Shown one piece after another: positions 7,206 to 14,586 of a stretch of DNA of 20,648 nt (the stretch's first letter is position 1; each line of letters starts with the position of its first letter). Under the pieces are notes generated by a model. It searched no databases, was not told the DNA's origin, and saw only the letters and a list, made by a program, of their open reading frames with translations. The stretch spans positions 1-20,648 of the forward strand of contig JBDHSU010000077.1 in assembly GCA_039808325.1 (NCBI GenBank). The letters run 5' to 3'. Source of the DNA: JAFKKS01 sp039808325 (GTDB lineage: Bacteria; Pseudomonadota; Alphaproteobacteria; Rhizobiales; Xanthobacteraceae). The translations under genes and the position numbers were made by a program.

Positions 7206-7255
7206 GCGAGGGGAACGTCGGGTTCGTCCGTTTCGTTCCGCTCGGGTGCGATCTG

Positions 7256-7360
7256 GAGCGGGATGAGGAAAAGTGTGGAGCGGTTTTCCGCCCGCATCCC
7301 GCTCTCAGTTATGAGAATCGATCACGTTCATGATTTTGGATCGAGCCGATCCAAAATCAT
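7256..7360. repeat. Composite dispersed repeat, copy 1
   Basis: It has two palindromic modules. Module A (7256-7304) begins GAGCGGGATG and ends CATCCCGCTC, with GGAGCGGTTTTCCGCCCGC inside. A 25-base linker containing ATCGATCACG follows. Module B (7330-7360) is a perfect 14-bp inverted repeat, ATGATTTTGGATCG / CGATCCAAAATCAT, with a 3-base loop. It sits between the comM stop (7367) and the lipoprotein start. An inverted copy lies at 13025-13127. Confidence 0.9.
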
Positions 7361-7366
7361 CGCGAT

Positions 7367-8905
7367 CTAGGCAGCTTGCCGCGCGTCCTCGGAAAGCGCG
7401 CGATAGGATAGCGCTTCGGCCAGATGGATGCGGCCCAGCGTCTCGGCGCCGTCGAGATCGGCCAATGTGCGCGCGACGCGCAGCACGCGATGATAGCCGC
7501 GCGCGGAGAGGCGCATCGCATCGGAGGCGTCGCGCAGCAGCGCCAGCCCCGATGGGTCGGGCCGTGCGATATCCTCCAGCAACGCGCCTTGCGCCTGCGC
7601 ATTGGTGCGTATCTGCGGCAGGCCGAGCGCGGCGTAACGCTCCGCCTGGATCGCGCGCGCTCGCGCGACACGCGCGGCGACTTCGCGGCTGCCCTCCACC
7701 GGCGGCGGCAGGATGAGGTCGGCAGCGGATACGGCGGGCACCTCGATGTGCAGATCGATGCGGTCGAGCAGGGGCCCCGAAAGACGCCCCTGATAGTCGG
7801 CGGCGCAGCGCGCATTGGCGCCGCGCCTGCAGGTGAAGCCGGGATCGTCGGCGCGGCCGCAGCGGCATGGATTCATCGCCGCGATCAGCATGAAGCGCGC
7901 CGGATACGAAACGCGGTGATTGACGCGCGCGATGGCGACCTCGCCCGTTTCCAGCGGCTGCCGCAGCGAGTCGAGGACGCTCGGCGGAAACTCGGCGAAC
8001 TCGTCGAGGAAAAGCACGCCGTTATGCGCCAGCGAGATCTCGCCCGGCCGCGCGCGCAGGCCGCCGCCGACCAGCGCCGGCATGCTGGCGGAATGGTGCG
8101 GCGCGCGGAACGGCCGCCGGCTCGTCAGCGCGCCCTCCGCGATCTCGCCGGCAACCGATGCGATCATCGACACTTCGAGCAGTTCCGCGGGCGCGAGCGG
8201 CGGCAGGATGGAGGGAAGGCGCGCCGCCAGCATCGACTTGCCGGAGCCGGGCGGGCCGATCATCAGCAGGTTGTGTCCTCCCGCGGCGGCGACTTCGAGC
8301 GCGCGCTTGGCGCTTTCCTGGCCCTTGATGTCGCGAAGGTCGAGCGTTCCGACCTCGGCATCGCTGATCTTCGGCACGGGCCGCGCGAGAAGCTGCGTCC
8401 CCTTGAAGTGATTGGCGAGCTGGATCAGCGACTGCGCCGCGATGATATCCATCTCGGGGCTCGCCCAGGCCGCCTCCGGCCCGCACGCCGCCGGGCAGAT
8501 CAGCCCTTCGTTGCGGGCATTGGCGCCGATCGCCGCGGGAAGGACGCCGGCGACGGCGGCCAGCGAGCCGTCGAGCGCCAGTTCCCCCAGCACCGTGTAG
8601 CCGGCCAGCGCGTCATGCGGGATGGCGCCGATGGCGGCCATCAGGCCGAGCGCGATCGGCAGGTCGTAGTGGCTGCCTTCCTTGGGGAGGTCGGCGGGGG
8701 CGAGATTGACCGTGATGCGCCGCGCCGGCAGCGCCAGGCCGGAGGCGACCAGGGCCGCGCGCACGCGCTCGCGCGCCTCGCTCACCGCCTTGTCGGCGAG
8801 GCCGACGACATTGAACGCCGGCATTCCCGGCGCGACCTGCACCTGTACGTCGACGGTGCGCGCCTCGATGCCTTCGAAGGCGACCGTTGTGACCCGCTGC
8901 ACCAT
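7367..8905 (-). CDS. comM: ComM/YifB-family Mg-chelatase-like AAA+ ATPase
   Basis: A complete 512-residue YifB/ComM protein. ComM is a hexameric helicase that drives branch migration when single-stranded DNA is integrated during natural transformation; it is also widespread in species not known to be competent. The N-terminal Lon-protease-like domain (VQRVTTVAFEGIEA to about residue 170) is followed by the AAA+ core with Walker A GPPGSGKS (217-224), Walker B VLFLDEFAEF, a Cys cluster (NPCRCGRADD, TCRRGANARC) and the C-terminal lid (SARGYHRVLRVARTLADLDG). The ATG at 8905 is preferred, with GAGG about eight bases upstream; a GTG two codons earlier (8911) is possible. The upstream neighbour is the cupin gene, 81 bases away on the same strand. 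Confidence 0.95.
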   Translation of the reverse strand: MVQRVTTVAFEGIEARTVDVQVQVAPGMPAFNVVGLADKAVSEARERVRAALVASGLALPARRITVNLAPADLPKEGSHYDLPIALGLMAAIGAIPHDALAGYTVLGELALDGSLAAVAGVLPAAIGANARNEGLICPAACGPEAAWASPEMDIIAAQSLIQLANHFKGTQLLARPVPKISDAEVGTLDLRDIKGQESAKRALEVAAAGGHNLLMIGPPGSGKSMLAARLPSILPPLAPAELLEVSMIASVAGEIAEGALTSRRPFRAPHHSASMPALVGGGLRARPGEISLAHNGVLFLDEFAEFPPSVLDSLRQPLETGEVAIARVNHRVSYPARFMLIAAMNPCRCGRADDPGFTCRRGANARCAADYQGRLSGPLLDRIDLHIEVPAVSAADLILPPPVEGSREVAARVARARAIQAERYAALGLPQIRTNAQAQGALLEDIARPDPSGLALLRDASDAMRLSARGYHRVLRVARTLADLDGAETLGRIHLAEALSYRALSEDARQAA

Positions 8906-8986
8906 GCTCACCCCTCACGTCCCGCGCAAAGGCTAACGCATGCACTTTAGGGTGGCAAGAACGTTTAGTGAACGATGGGCGGGAAG

Positions 8987-9469
8987 CTATGTGCTACCGA
9001 CGGCTCCCGCGTCGAGAAAGGCCGCGACGGCGGGGTTGGCGCGCAGCGCGGCGAGGTCGTTCCCGGTCGGCAGTTGCGGCTTGTCGCGCTCGGCGTTGAC
9101 CATGCACAGAAAGCCCATCGGCGCGTCACGCGTCGCGCGGAACTGGTGCCAGGTCCAGGCGGGGATCGTCACCAGATCGTGCGGCGCGACGTCGCGGACC
9201 CTGTCGCCGATCAGGCATTGGCCGTGGCCGCGCAGGATCATCACGCCGTGCATGTGCTCGTGGCGCTCCAGCGTCGAGAAACCGCCGGGCGCCATCTCGA
9301 AATAACGCAACTCTCCTTGCAGCGCCGGGTCGGAGAACAGCACCTGCCGCGTGATCGCCTTGAACAGCGCGCGCTCGTCTTCCTTGTAGGGGCGGCATTC
9401 GACGCCTTCCCACCGCGCTTCGCCAAGCGCCGGGCGGTGAAGCGCGCGGCCGGAGGATGAGTCAGTCAT
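8987..9469 (-). CDS. Small cupin, candidate 1-methylthio-xylulose-5-phosphate methylsulfurylase
   Basis: A 160-residue single-domain cupin. Motif 1 is GGFSTLERHEHMHGVMILRG (about 62-81), with H70, H72 and H74 as likely metal ligands; motif 2 is DLVTIPAWTWHQF (98-110), with H108. The start ATG at 9469 overlaps the RLP stop by 8 bases (ATGACTGA), so the two are translationally coupled. In Rhodospirillum rubrum a cupin encoded beside the RLP releases the methylthio group of 1-methylthioxylulose 5-phosphate to give 1-deoxyxylulose 5-phosphate, with glutathione as thiol acceptor as I recall. Coupling and size support the same role here, but this is an inference. An open frame continues 27 codons upstream into the RLP gene and was not used. 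Confidence 0.8.
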   Translation of the reverse strand: MTDSSSGRALHRPALGEARWEGVECRPYKEDERALFKAITRQVLFSDPALQGELRYFEMAPGGFSTLERHEHMHGVMILRGHGQCLIGDRVRDVAPHDLVTIPAWTWHQFRATRDAPMGFLCMVNAERDKPQLPTGNDLAALRANPAVAAFLDAGAVGST

Positions 9470-10553
9470 AGTCGCAGTCCTTGACAGCCGCGACGAAAGC
9501 GGCGGTTTCGGCCGTGAGTTTTTCGCGCGCGGCGAGAAGCGCGCCGCCAATCAGCAACATCGTATCGGCGCCGTAGAATGCAAGCATTTCCGCCACCCGC
9601 GCCGGCGTCATTCCGCCGGCCGGAACGGGGATCGTGGAGCGCAGGCCGTGCCAGTCCGTCAACGCCGCGTGGGCAAGCGCATGGCAGGTCTCGGGCGCGT
9701 AGCCGAAGCGGCCGCCATGGTTGGGAAACACCACGGCGTCGGCCCCGAACAGGCGGAACAGCTTGCCGATGAGAAGCGGCGGCGCGATGCGGGCGGCTCC
9801 GGCCATCGCCGGGTGCGCCATGACGATGAGTTGCGGATAATCGCGGCGCAGGCGCTGCAAGGTCGCGACGCCGGCGATCATCGGCGCGATCATCACGGCG
9901 TCGAGGCCGGCGTCCGTCGCGGCGGCGACCTGCGCGCGCATGCGATCGAGATCGCCGGAAAGGCTCGGGATGTAGCAGGTCGCGGCGCCCGTCTCGCGCA
10001 GCGCCGCCGCGACGGCGGCGACACGCGCGGCGAACGGCGCGGAACCTTGCTCGGCGAGGCCGTGGTCGTCCTTGATGTAGTCGATGCCGCCTTCGGCGAA
10101 GCGTCGCGCGAGATCGGCGAGCCGATCGGGGGAGAGCCCTTGCGGCTTGAGCGCCGAGCAGGTGAGCGCGCGCCGCGCCGCTCCGACGCGCTTTCGCAAG
10201 GCATCGAGCCCGTGCGCCGGGCCGCCGAACGCGACAGCCAACGCGTCCGGCAGTTCGACGTCATGCAGGATCACGTCGTCTTGCAACGACGTATTGCCGA
10301 ACAGCATGTTGAGCAATTGCCCCGCGTCGCCTCCGACGGTCTCGGCCGCAAGCGCGACGCGCACGGCGAAGCGGCCGGGTGCGATTTCCGCGACGGACTC
10401 GACCTGGCCGACGATTTCAGAGCGGATGCGCGCGTCGTCGATCGCCTCGACCGGCATCTCCACGCTTTGCTCGACGGCGATCGCGTTCGCGCGCGCCTCG
10501 ATCCCCGAGGCGTCGCCGCGCACGTGATAGGTGACATGCAACGCGGAGCGCAA
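9462..10553 (-). CDS. RuBisCO-like protein (form IV), candidate 5-methylthioribulose-1-phosphate isomerase
   Basis: A 363-residue RuBisCO large-chain homologue, shorter than true RuBisCO (about 460-475). The barrel carries LKPQGLSP (K136, equivalent of Lys175) and GGIDYIKDDHGL (K161 = the Lys201 that is carbamylated, D163 = Asp203). His164 replaces Glu204, and the loop-6 Lys334 motif is absent, so it should not fix CO2. It resembles the R. rubrum-type RLPs that turn 5-methylthioribulose 1-phosphate into 1-methylthioxylulose 5-phosphate in methylthioadenosine recycling. The coupled cupin downstream fits that route. No ATG lies near the N terminus; TTG 10553 is the first start in frame, with a second TTG at 10541. 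The nearest upstream gene is gshB, 70 bases away, with a palindromic repeat between. Other RLP functions (DK-MTP-1P enolase, apionate-pathway decarboxylase) remain possible. Confidence 0.88.
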   Translation of the reverse strand: MRSALHVTYHVRGDASGIEARANAIAVEQSVEMPVEAIDDARIRSEIVGQVESVAEIAPGRFAVRVALAAETVGGDAGQLLNMLFGNTSLQDDVILHDVELPDALAVAFGGPAHGLDALRKRVGAARRALTCSALKPQGLSPDRLADLARRFAEGGIDYIKDDHGLAEQGSAPFAARVAAVAAALRETGAATCYIPSLSGDLDRMRAQVAAATDAGLDAVMIAPMIAGVATLQRLRRDYPQLIVMAHPAMAGAARIAPPLLIGKLFRLFGADAVVFPNHGGRFGYAPETCHALAHAALTDWHGLRSTIPVPAGGMTPARVAEMLAFYGADTMLLIGGALLAAREKLTAETAAFVAAVKDCDYD

Positions 10554-10582
10554 AGCTAGCTCGCTGCCGCTGTTTTTCCGTT

Positions 10583-10631
10583 GAGCATGATCTTGACCGA
10601 AAACCGGTCCCCATTTTTCGGGATCATGCTC
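10583..10631. repeat. Dispersed palindromic repeat spanning the gshB stop
   Basis: The arms GAGCATGATC (10583-10592) and GATCATGCTC (10622-10631) flank an inner part with GAAAACCGG and a T run. This GAGCATGAT...CGAAAACCGG form is a familiar intergenic repeat of Hyphomicrobiales. The gshB stop codon (10624-10626, minus strand) lies within the right arm. Confidence 0.85.
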
Positions 10632-11565
10632 TTTGCGCTTCGATCTTGTCCCAGATCATCGCCGCGATGTCGGGGCCGCCGAGGTTCTTGATCGCGCGGA
10701 TGCCGGTCGGCGACGTGACGTTGATTTCCGTCAGGGCGTCGTCGATCACGTCGATGCCGACGAAGAGAAGCCCGCGCTCGCGCAGCGCCGGGCCGAGCCG
10801 CTTGCAGATCTCGCGCTCGCGCGGCGTCAGGTCGGTCGCCTTCGCGGCGCCGCCGCGCACCATATTGGAGCGCAGGTCGTCGGCCGCGGGCACACGGTTG
10901 ACGGCGCCGGCGAACTCGCCGTCGACGAGGATGATGCGCTTGTCGCCGTGCTTCACGTTCGGCAGGAATTTTTGGATCACCCACGGCTCGCGGAACGTCG
11001 TCGCGAACATGTCGTAAAGCGATCCGAAATTGAGGTCGTCGTGCGTCAGGCGGAAAACCGCGCCGCCGCCGTAACCGTAAAGCGGCTTCATCACGATGTC
11101 GCCGTGCTCGGCGCGGAACGCCTTGATCTCTCCGAGGTCGCGCGTGATCACGGTCGCCGGCATCAGGTCGGGAAACATCATCACCAGGATCTTTTCCGGC
11201 GCGTTGCGTACGTGCGCCGGGTCGTTGACCACGAGCGTCTTCGGGTGCACGCGTTCGAGCAGATGCGTCGTGGTGATGTAGGCGAGGTCGAACGGCGGGT
11301 CCTGGCGGAGCAGGACGACGTCGAAGCGGCTCACCTCGGTGCGCTCCTCATCGCCGAGCTTGAAGTGGGCGCCGACAACGTCGTCGACCCGCAGGCTGCG
11401 CGCCGTCGTGAACACCTGCCCGTCGCGCAGCGCGAGGCGGTCCGGCGTGTAATAGAACAGGCGATGGCCGCGCGCCTGCGCTTCCAGCAACAGCGCGAAC
11501 GTGGAATCGCCGCGGACATTGATCCGCTCGATGGGGTCCATCTGGACCGCGACATTCAATTTCAT
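10624..11565 (-). CDS. gshB: Glutathione synthetase
   Basis: A complete 313-residue ATP-grasp enzyme that adds glycine to gamma-glutamylcysteine, the last step of glutathione synthesis. It shows the GshB N terminus (MKLNVAVQMDPIERINVRGD), LLRQDPPFDLAYITTTHLLE, the ATP-grasp core DIVMKPLYGYGGGAVFR, VIQKFLP and GDKRIILVDGE, and the C-terminal EINVTSPTGIRAI. ATG 11565 is the start, with GAGG upstream; an in-frame GTG lies six codons earlier. The last codons (Arg-Ala-stop) come from a dispersed repeat. In related genomes I recall gshB next to yraN-rsmI on one side and comM on the other. Here a chemotaxis gene separates it from yraN and the RLP-cupin pair from comM. Confidence 0.96.
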   Translation of the reverse strand: MKLNVAVQMDPIERINVRGDSTFALLLEAQARGHRLFYYTPDRLALRDGQVFTTARSLRVDDVVGAHFKLGDEERTEVSRFDVVLLRQDPPFDLAYITTTHLLERVHPKTLVVNDPAHVRNAPEKILVMMFPDLMPATVITRDLGEIKAFRAEHGDIVMKPLYGYGGGAVFRLTHDDLNFGSLYDMFATTFREPWVIQKFLPNVKHGDKRIILVDGEFAGAVNRVPAADDLRSNMVRGGAAKATDLTPREREICKRLGPALRERGLLFVGIDVIDDALTEINVTSPTGIRAIKNLGGPDIAAMIWDKIEAQRA

Positions 11566-11585
11566 AGGGCCTCGCAACGACACAT

Positions 11586-11619
11586 GATCACGATCATTTC
11601 AATCGAATCGATCCAAATC
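11586..11619. repeat. Degenerate copy of composite-repeat module B
   Basis: The stretch GATCACGATCATTTCAATCG, continuing to AATCGATCCAAATC, resembles the linker plus module B of the composite repeats at 7256-7360 and 13025-13127, but has lost part of the palindrome and all of module A. It lies just upstream of gshB. Confidence 0.6.
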
Positions 11620-11762
11620 CCAAATCTCTGACCGGCCAAGCATTTTGCGCGGCGGCACGGCATGGGGCGCCGCTGGGCGCTTCCGTCGCCCAACGCAAAC
11701 GAGAGGTTAACGTCTGGCGGGTAGGGTCTACCGGTTATCGGACAGCGACCTTGGCTTCAGAT

Positions 11763-13004
11763 ATGACGTATTTTGCTCGATTTTCCATCGCGACGAAGCT
11801 TTACGCGATCTTTACGCTCCTGGCGATATCGGCGCTGGCGCTGGCGCGGATCGCGGTGAACCACGTCCACGATCATGCCGTTGTCTGGACGGTGACGGGA
11901 CTTACGCTCGTCGCGATTTTCCTGGCCGTTTTCGGCATCCTCGTCATCGGGCGCGCGGTTGCCGTGCCGCTGGCGAACCTGACGCAGGTCACGTCCGCCA
12001 TCGCCGAAGGCGCGAACAGCCTTGCCGTGCCTTACGGGGACCGCCGTGACGAGATCGGGGCGCTGTCGCGCTCAATCTCGGTGTTTCAGTCCGCCGTAAG
12101 CCGGAACGAGGAGCTCAGCCGCACCGTCTTCGACGAAGCGCAAGCGCGCTCGCAGCGGCAAGAGGCGGTGGCGGCGGAGATCGCGCGGTTTGCGGAAGAG
12201 GTGGAATCGACGCTGGCGAAACTCGGCACGATCGCCGCTCAGATGGCGACCGCTTCCGACAGCCTCACAGGGGCCGCATCGCAGGCCTCCGAGCGCACGC
12301 GCGGGGCGCGCGGGGCGTCGGGCGAAGCTTCGAGCCACGTCAACGACATCGCGTCGGCCGCCGAGGAGCTCGCCGCCTCGGTCATGGAGATCGATCGTCA
12401 AGTCGCACAATCGACGACGGTCGCGGAGAAAGCCGTCGCCGAGGCCGAGCGTACGACGGGCGCGGTGCGCGGCCTCGACGAAGCGGCCAAACGCATCGGT
12501 GACGTCGTGAAGGTCATCACCGCCATCGCCGAGCAGACCAATCTTCTCGCCCTCAATGCGACCATCGAGGCCGCCCGCGCCGGCGAGGCCGGGCGCGGTT
12601 TCGCCGTGGTGGCCAACGAAGTGAAGGCGCTCGCCGGGCAAACCGGAAAGGCGACCGAGGAGATCGCGGCGCAGATCGGCGGGATGCAGCGCGCGACGAC
12701 CGTCTCCGTCGAGGCGATCGAGGGCATCCGCAGCACGATTCGCGAGATCGGGGGAATCAGTTCGGCGATCGCCGCCGCCGTCACCGAGCAGGGCGCGGCG
12801 ACGCGGGAGATCGCGCGCAGCGTCGACATCGCCGCCAAGCGCACGCTCGAGACCGCGCAAGAGATTTCATGCGCCGGCGACGCCAGCGAGGAAACGTCGG
12901 GCAGCGCCGCCTCGGTCAAGGCGGTCGCCGCGGAACTGCAGGACGTGGCCGAACGTATGCGCGGCCAGGTCGGCGGCTTCCTGAGCCGGCTGAACGCCGC
13001 GTAA
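11763..13004 (+). CDS. Methyl-accepting chemotaxis protein lacking a periplasmic sensor domain
   Basis: A 413-residue transducer. TM1 (about 13-32) and TM2 (about 41-62) are joined by only about eight residues (NHVHDHAV), so there is no room for a ligand-binding domain. A HAMP domain (about 62-115) follows, then a coiled-coil signalling domain with the conserved hairpin tip AEQTNLLALNATIEAARAGE and GRGFAVVANEVKALA, the contact site for CheA and CheW. It ends LSRLNAA without the NWETF-type pentapeptide that tethers CheR/CheB. The start is uncertain: ATG 11763 is preferred, TTG 11751 is in frame, and neither has a strong ribosome site. No che genes are near. It may sense membrane state or act with other receptors. 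It diverges from gshB and is followed by a composite repeat. Confidence 0.92.
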   Translation: MTYFARFSIATKLYAIFTLLAISALALARIAVNHVHDHAVVWTVTGLTLVAIFLAVFGILVIGRAVAVPLANLTQVTSAIAEGANSLAVPYGDRRDEIGALSRSISVFQSAVSRNEELSRTVFDEAQARSQRQEAVAAEIARFAEEVESTLAKLGTIAAQMATASDSLTGAASQASERTRGARGASGEASSHVNDIASAAEELAASVMEIDRQVAQSTTVAEKAVAEAERTTGAVRGLDEAAKRIGDVVKVITAIAEQTNLLALNATIEAARAGEAGRGFAVVANEVKALAGQTGKATEEIAAQIGGMQRATTVSVEAIEGIRSTIREIGGISSAIAAAVTEQGAATREIARSVDIAAKRTLETAQEISCAGDASEETSGSAASVKAVAAELQDVAERMRGQVGGFLSRLNAA

Positions 13005-13024
13005 CGCCTTTGCGCTCGATCACG

Positions 13025-13127
13025 ATGATTTCGGATCGAATCGATCCAAAGTCATGACCGTGATCGATACTTAATATTTGGAGCGGGATGCGGGCGGAAA
13101 ACCGCTCCACGCTTTTCCTCATCCCGC
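13025..13127. repeat. Composite dispersed repeat, copy 2 (inverted)
   Basis: Module B (13025-13055; ATGATTTCGGATCG / CGATCCAAAGTCAT, 3-base loop, two imperfect pairs), a 25-base linker with GTGATCGAT, then module A (13081-13127; GAGCGGGATGCGGGCGG to CATCCCGC). Order and orientation are the exact inversion of copy 1 at 7256-7360. It fills the gap between the converging chemotaxis and yraN genes and ends two bases before the yraN stop, so it could act as a two-way transcription stop. Confidence 0.9.
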
Positions 13128-13128
13128 C

Positions 13129-13548
13129 CTAGCTGCTGGCGTCGAAGGCCGCCGCGATGTGCCGCGGCAGGCAGCGCGGCGCAATGAGGATGGCGTCGAA
13201 GCGGATATGGCATCGCACGTCGTCCGGATGCGCGGCGAGCCAGGCCTCGGCGGCGCCGATGATGCGCCGGCGCTGACGCGCAGTCACGGCCTCCGCCGCC
13301 GCGTCGAGCGAGGCGCGCGCCTTGACCTCCACGAAGACGAGCGAAATGCCGCGGCGCGCGACGATATCGACCTCGCCGCGCGGGGAACGCCAGCGGCGCG
13401 CCGCGATGCGGTAGCCCTTGGCGAGAAGAAATGCCGCGGCACGGCTCTCGGCGGACAGTCCCAGGCGGAACGCGATTTGCCGTTCCGGCCGCGGCAGGCG
13501 TGCGCCGGAAGCGGGAAACGGGGCGGGCGGCCTATCCTTCGGCGCCAT
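13129..13548 (-). CDS. yraN: YraN family protein (UPF0102, predicted endonuclease-like)
   Basis: A 139-residue UPF0102 protein with the restriction-endonuclease-like core: AESRAAAFLLAKGYRIAARR, then GEVDIVARRGISLVFVEVKAR carrying the D...(E)xK pattern, then RQRRRIIGAAEAWL and RFDAILI. Its biochemical role is not established. ATG 13548 is the start. It overlaps the rsmI stop by 17 bases, so translation is probably coupled, as in many proteobacteria where the two are neighbours. The open frame extends 24 codons further into rsmI and was not used. The stop at 13129 directly follows the end of a composite repeat. Confidence 0.92.
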   Translation of the reverse strand: MAPKDRPPAPFPASGARLPRPERQIAFRLGLSAESRAAAFLLAKGYRIAARRWRSPRGEVDIVARRGISLVFVEVKARASLDAAAEAVTARQRRRIIGAAEAWLAAHPDDVRCHIRFDAILIAPRCLPRHIAAAFDASS

Positions 13549-14467
13549 CGGCGCGTTCTTTCGCAATCTCGAGCGCCCGCCGGTACACATCCTTGCGCGG
13601 CGCGCCGCTCGCGCTCGCAACGGCGGCGACCGCGTCCTTGACCGAGCCGTTGGCCAAGGCCTCGCGCAGGAGCGCGTCGATCTCCTCTTGGCTCGAAGGC
13701 GCGGCCTCGGTAGGCGGCGCGACGACGATCACGATCTCGCCCTTGGGGGCGGCGGCGTCGCCATAGTGCCGCGACAGCGTGTTCAAATCCGCGCGGCGGA
13801 CTTCCTCGTGCAGTTTCGTCAATTCGCGGCAGACGGCGGCCTCGCGCGGCCCGCACCCTTGTGCGAGATCGGCGAGGGTCGCGCCGAGACGCGGGCCGGT
13901 CTCGAACAGGACGAGCGTCGCCGGAACGCGCGCCAGCGTCGCGATGCGTTCACGGCGGCCGGCGGATTTCGCCGGCAGGAATCCCTCGAAAAAGAACCTG
14001 TCCGTCGGCAGACCCGCGACGGCGAGCGCCGAGAGCACGGACGACGCCCCGGGCGCGGCGCTGACGCTTTGTCCGGCCGCGCGCGCGTCGCGCACCAGCT
14101 TGTAGCCGGGGTCGGAGATCAGCGGGGTTCCCGCGTCGGAGATCAGGGCGACGCGGCCGCCTTGCGCCAGCCGCGCGAGTATTTTCGGGCGCATCTGCGC
14201 GGCGTTGTGCTCGTGATACGACCACAGGGGCGTGCGGATGCCGTAGTGGTCGAGCAGCTTGCGCGACACGCGTGTATCCTCGCAGGCGATGACGTCGGCG
14301 GCGGCGAGCGTCTGCAGGCCGCGCAAGGTCATGTCGCCGAGGTGGCCGATGGGGGTCGCGACGATATGCAGGCCCGGCGCGAGCGCCGGCGCCGTCAGCG
14401 CGGCGCCTCCCAGCGAATAGCTGCGGCCGGCTTCTGTCGGGTAATCATCATCGCGATCGCGTTTCAT
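13532..14467 (-). CDS. rsmI: 16S rRNA (cytidine-1402-2'-O)-methyltransferase
   Basis: A 311-residue SAM-dependent tetrapyrrole-methylase-fold enzyme that 2'-O-methylates C1402 in the ribosomal decoding centre. Clear motifs are GLHIVATPIGHLGDMTLRGL (the usual PIGN reads PIGH), CEDTRVSRKLLDHYGI, YHEHN, ALISDAGTPLISDPGY, PGASSVLSALAVAGLPTDRF and FFEGFLPAKSAGRR. The start is ATG 14467; a much longer open frame upstream (to 14884) runs antisense through the lipoprotein gene and is a shadow. It diverges from that lipoprotein gene (183-base gap) and overlaps yraN by 17 bases. Confidence 0.95.
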   Translation of the reverse strand: MKRDRDDDYPTEAGRSYSLGGAALTAPALAPGLHIVATPIGHLGDMTLRGLQTLAAADVIACEDTRVSRKLLDHYGIRTPLWSYHEHNAAQMRPKILARLAQGGRVALISDAGTPLISDPGYKLVRDARAAGQSVSAAPGASSVLSALAVAGLPTDRFFFEGFLPAKSAGRRERIATLARVPATLVLFETGPRLGATLADLAQGCGPREAAVCRELTKLHEEVRRADLNTLSRHYGDAAAPKGEIVIVVAPPTEAAPSSQEEIDALLREALANGSVKDAVAAVASASGAPRKDVYRRALEIAKERADGAEG

Positions 14468-14586
14468 CGTACCGCAAGGTAGCGGAAATCCCGGGGCGAG
14501 GGCACCATTCGGCGACGGAATCGTGTCCTCTCGATCACAGGTCGGCAGGCTTGCGGCGGATCGCGGCGGTGAAGGGCCTGCATGGG

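Noticed and set aside
7424..8950. 508-codon open frame antisense to comM
   Set aside because: It is Arg/Ala/Asp-rich without motifs; comM on the other strand is full length with Walker motifs.
9470..9550. Upstream extension of the cupin by 27 residues
   Set aside because: The extra residues are basic and low-complexity, lie within the RLP coding region, and the ATGACTGA overlap gives a natural start.
9648..10559. 303-codon open frame antisense to the RLP gene
   Set aside because: It has shadow composition (Arg/Gly/Asp-rich) and no motif.
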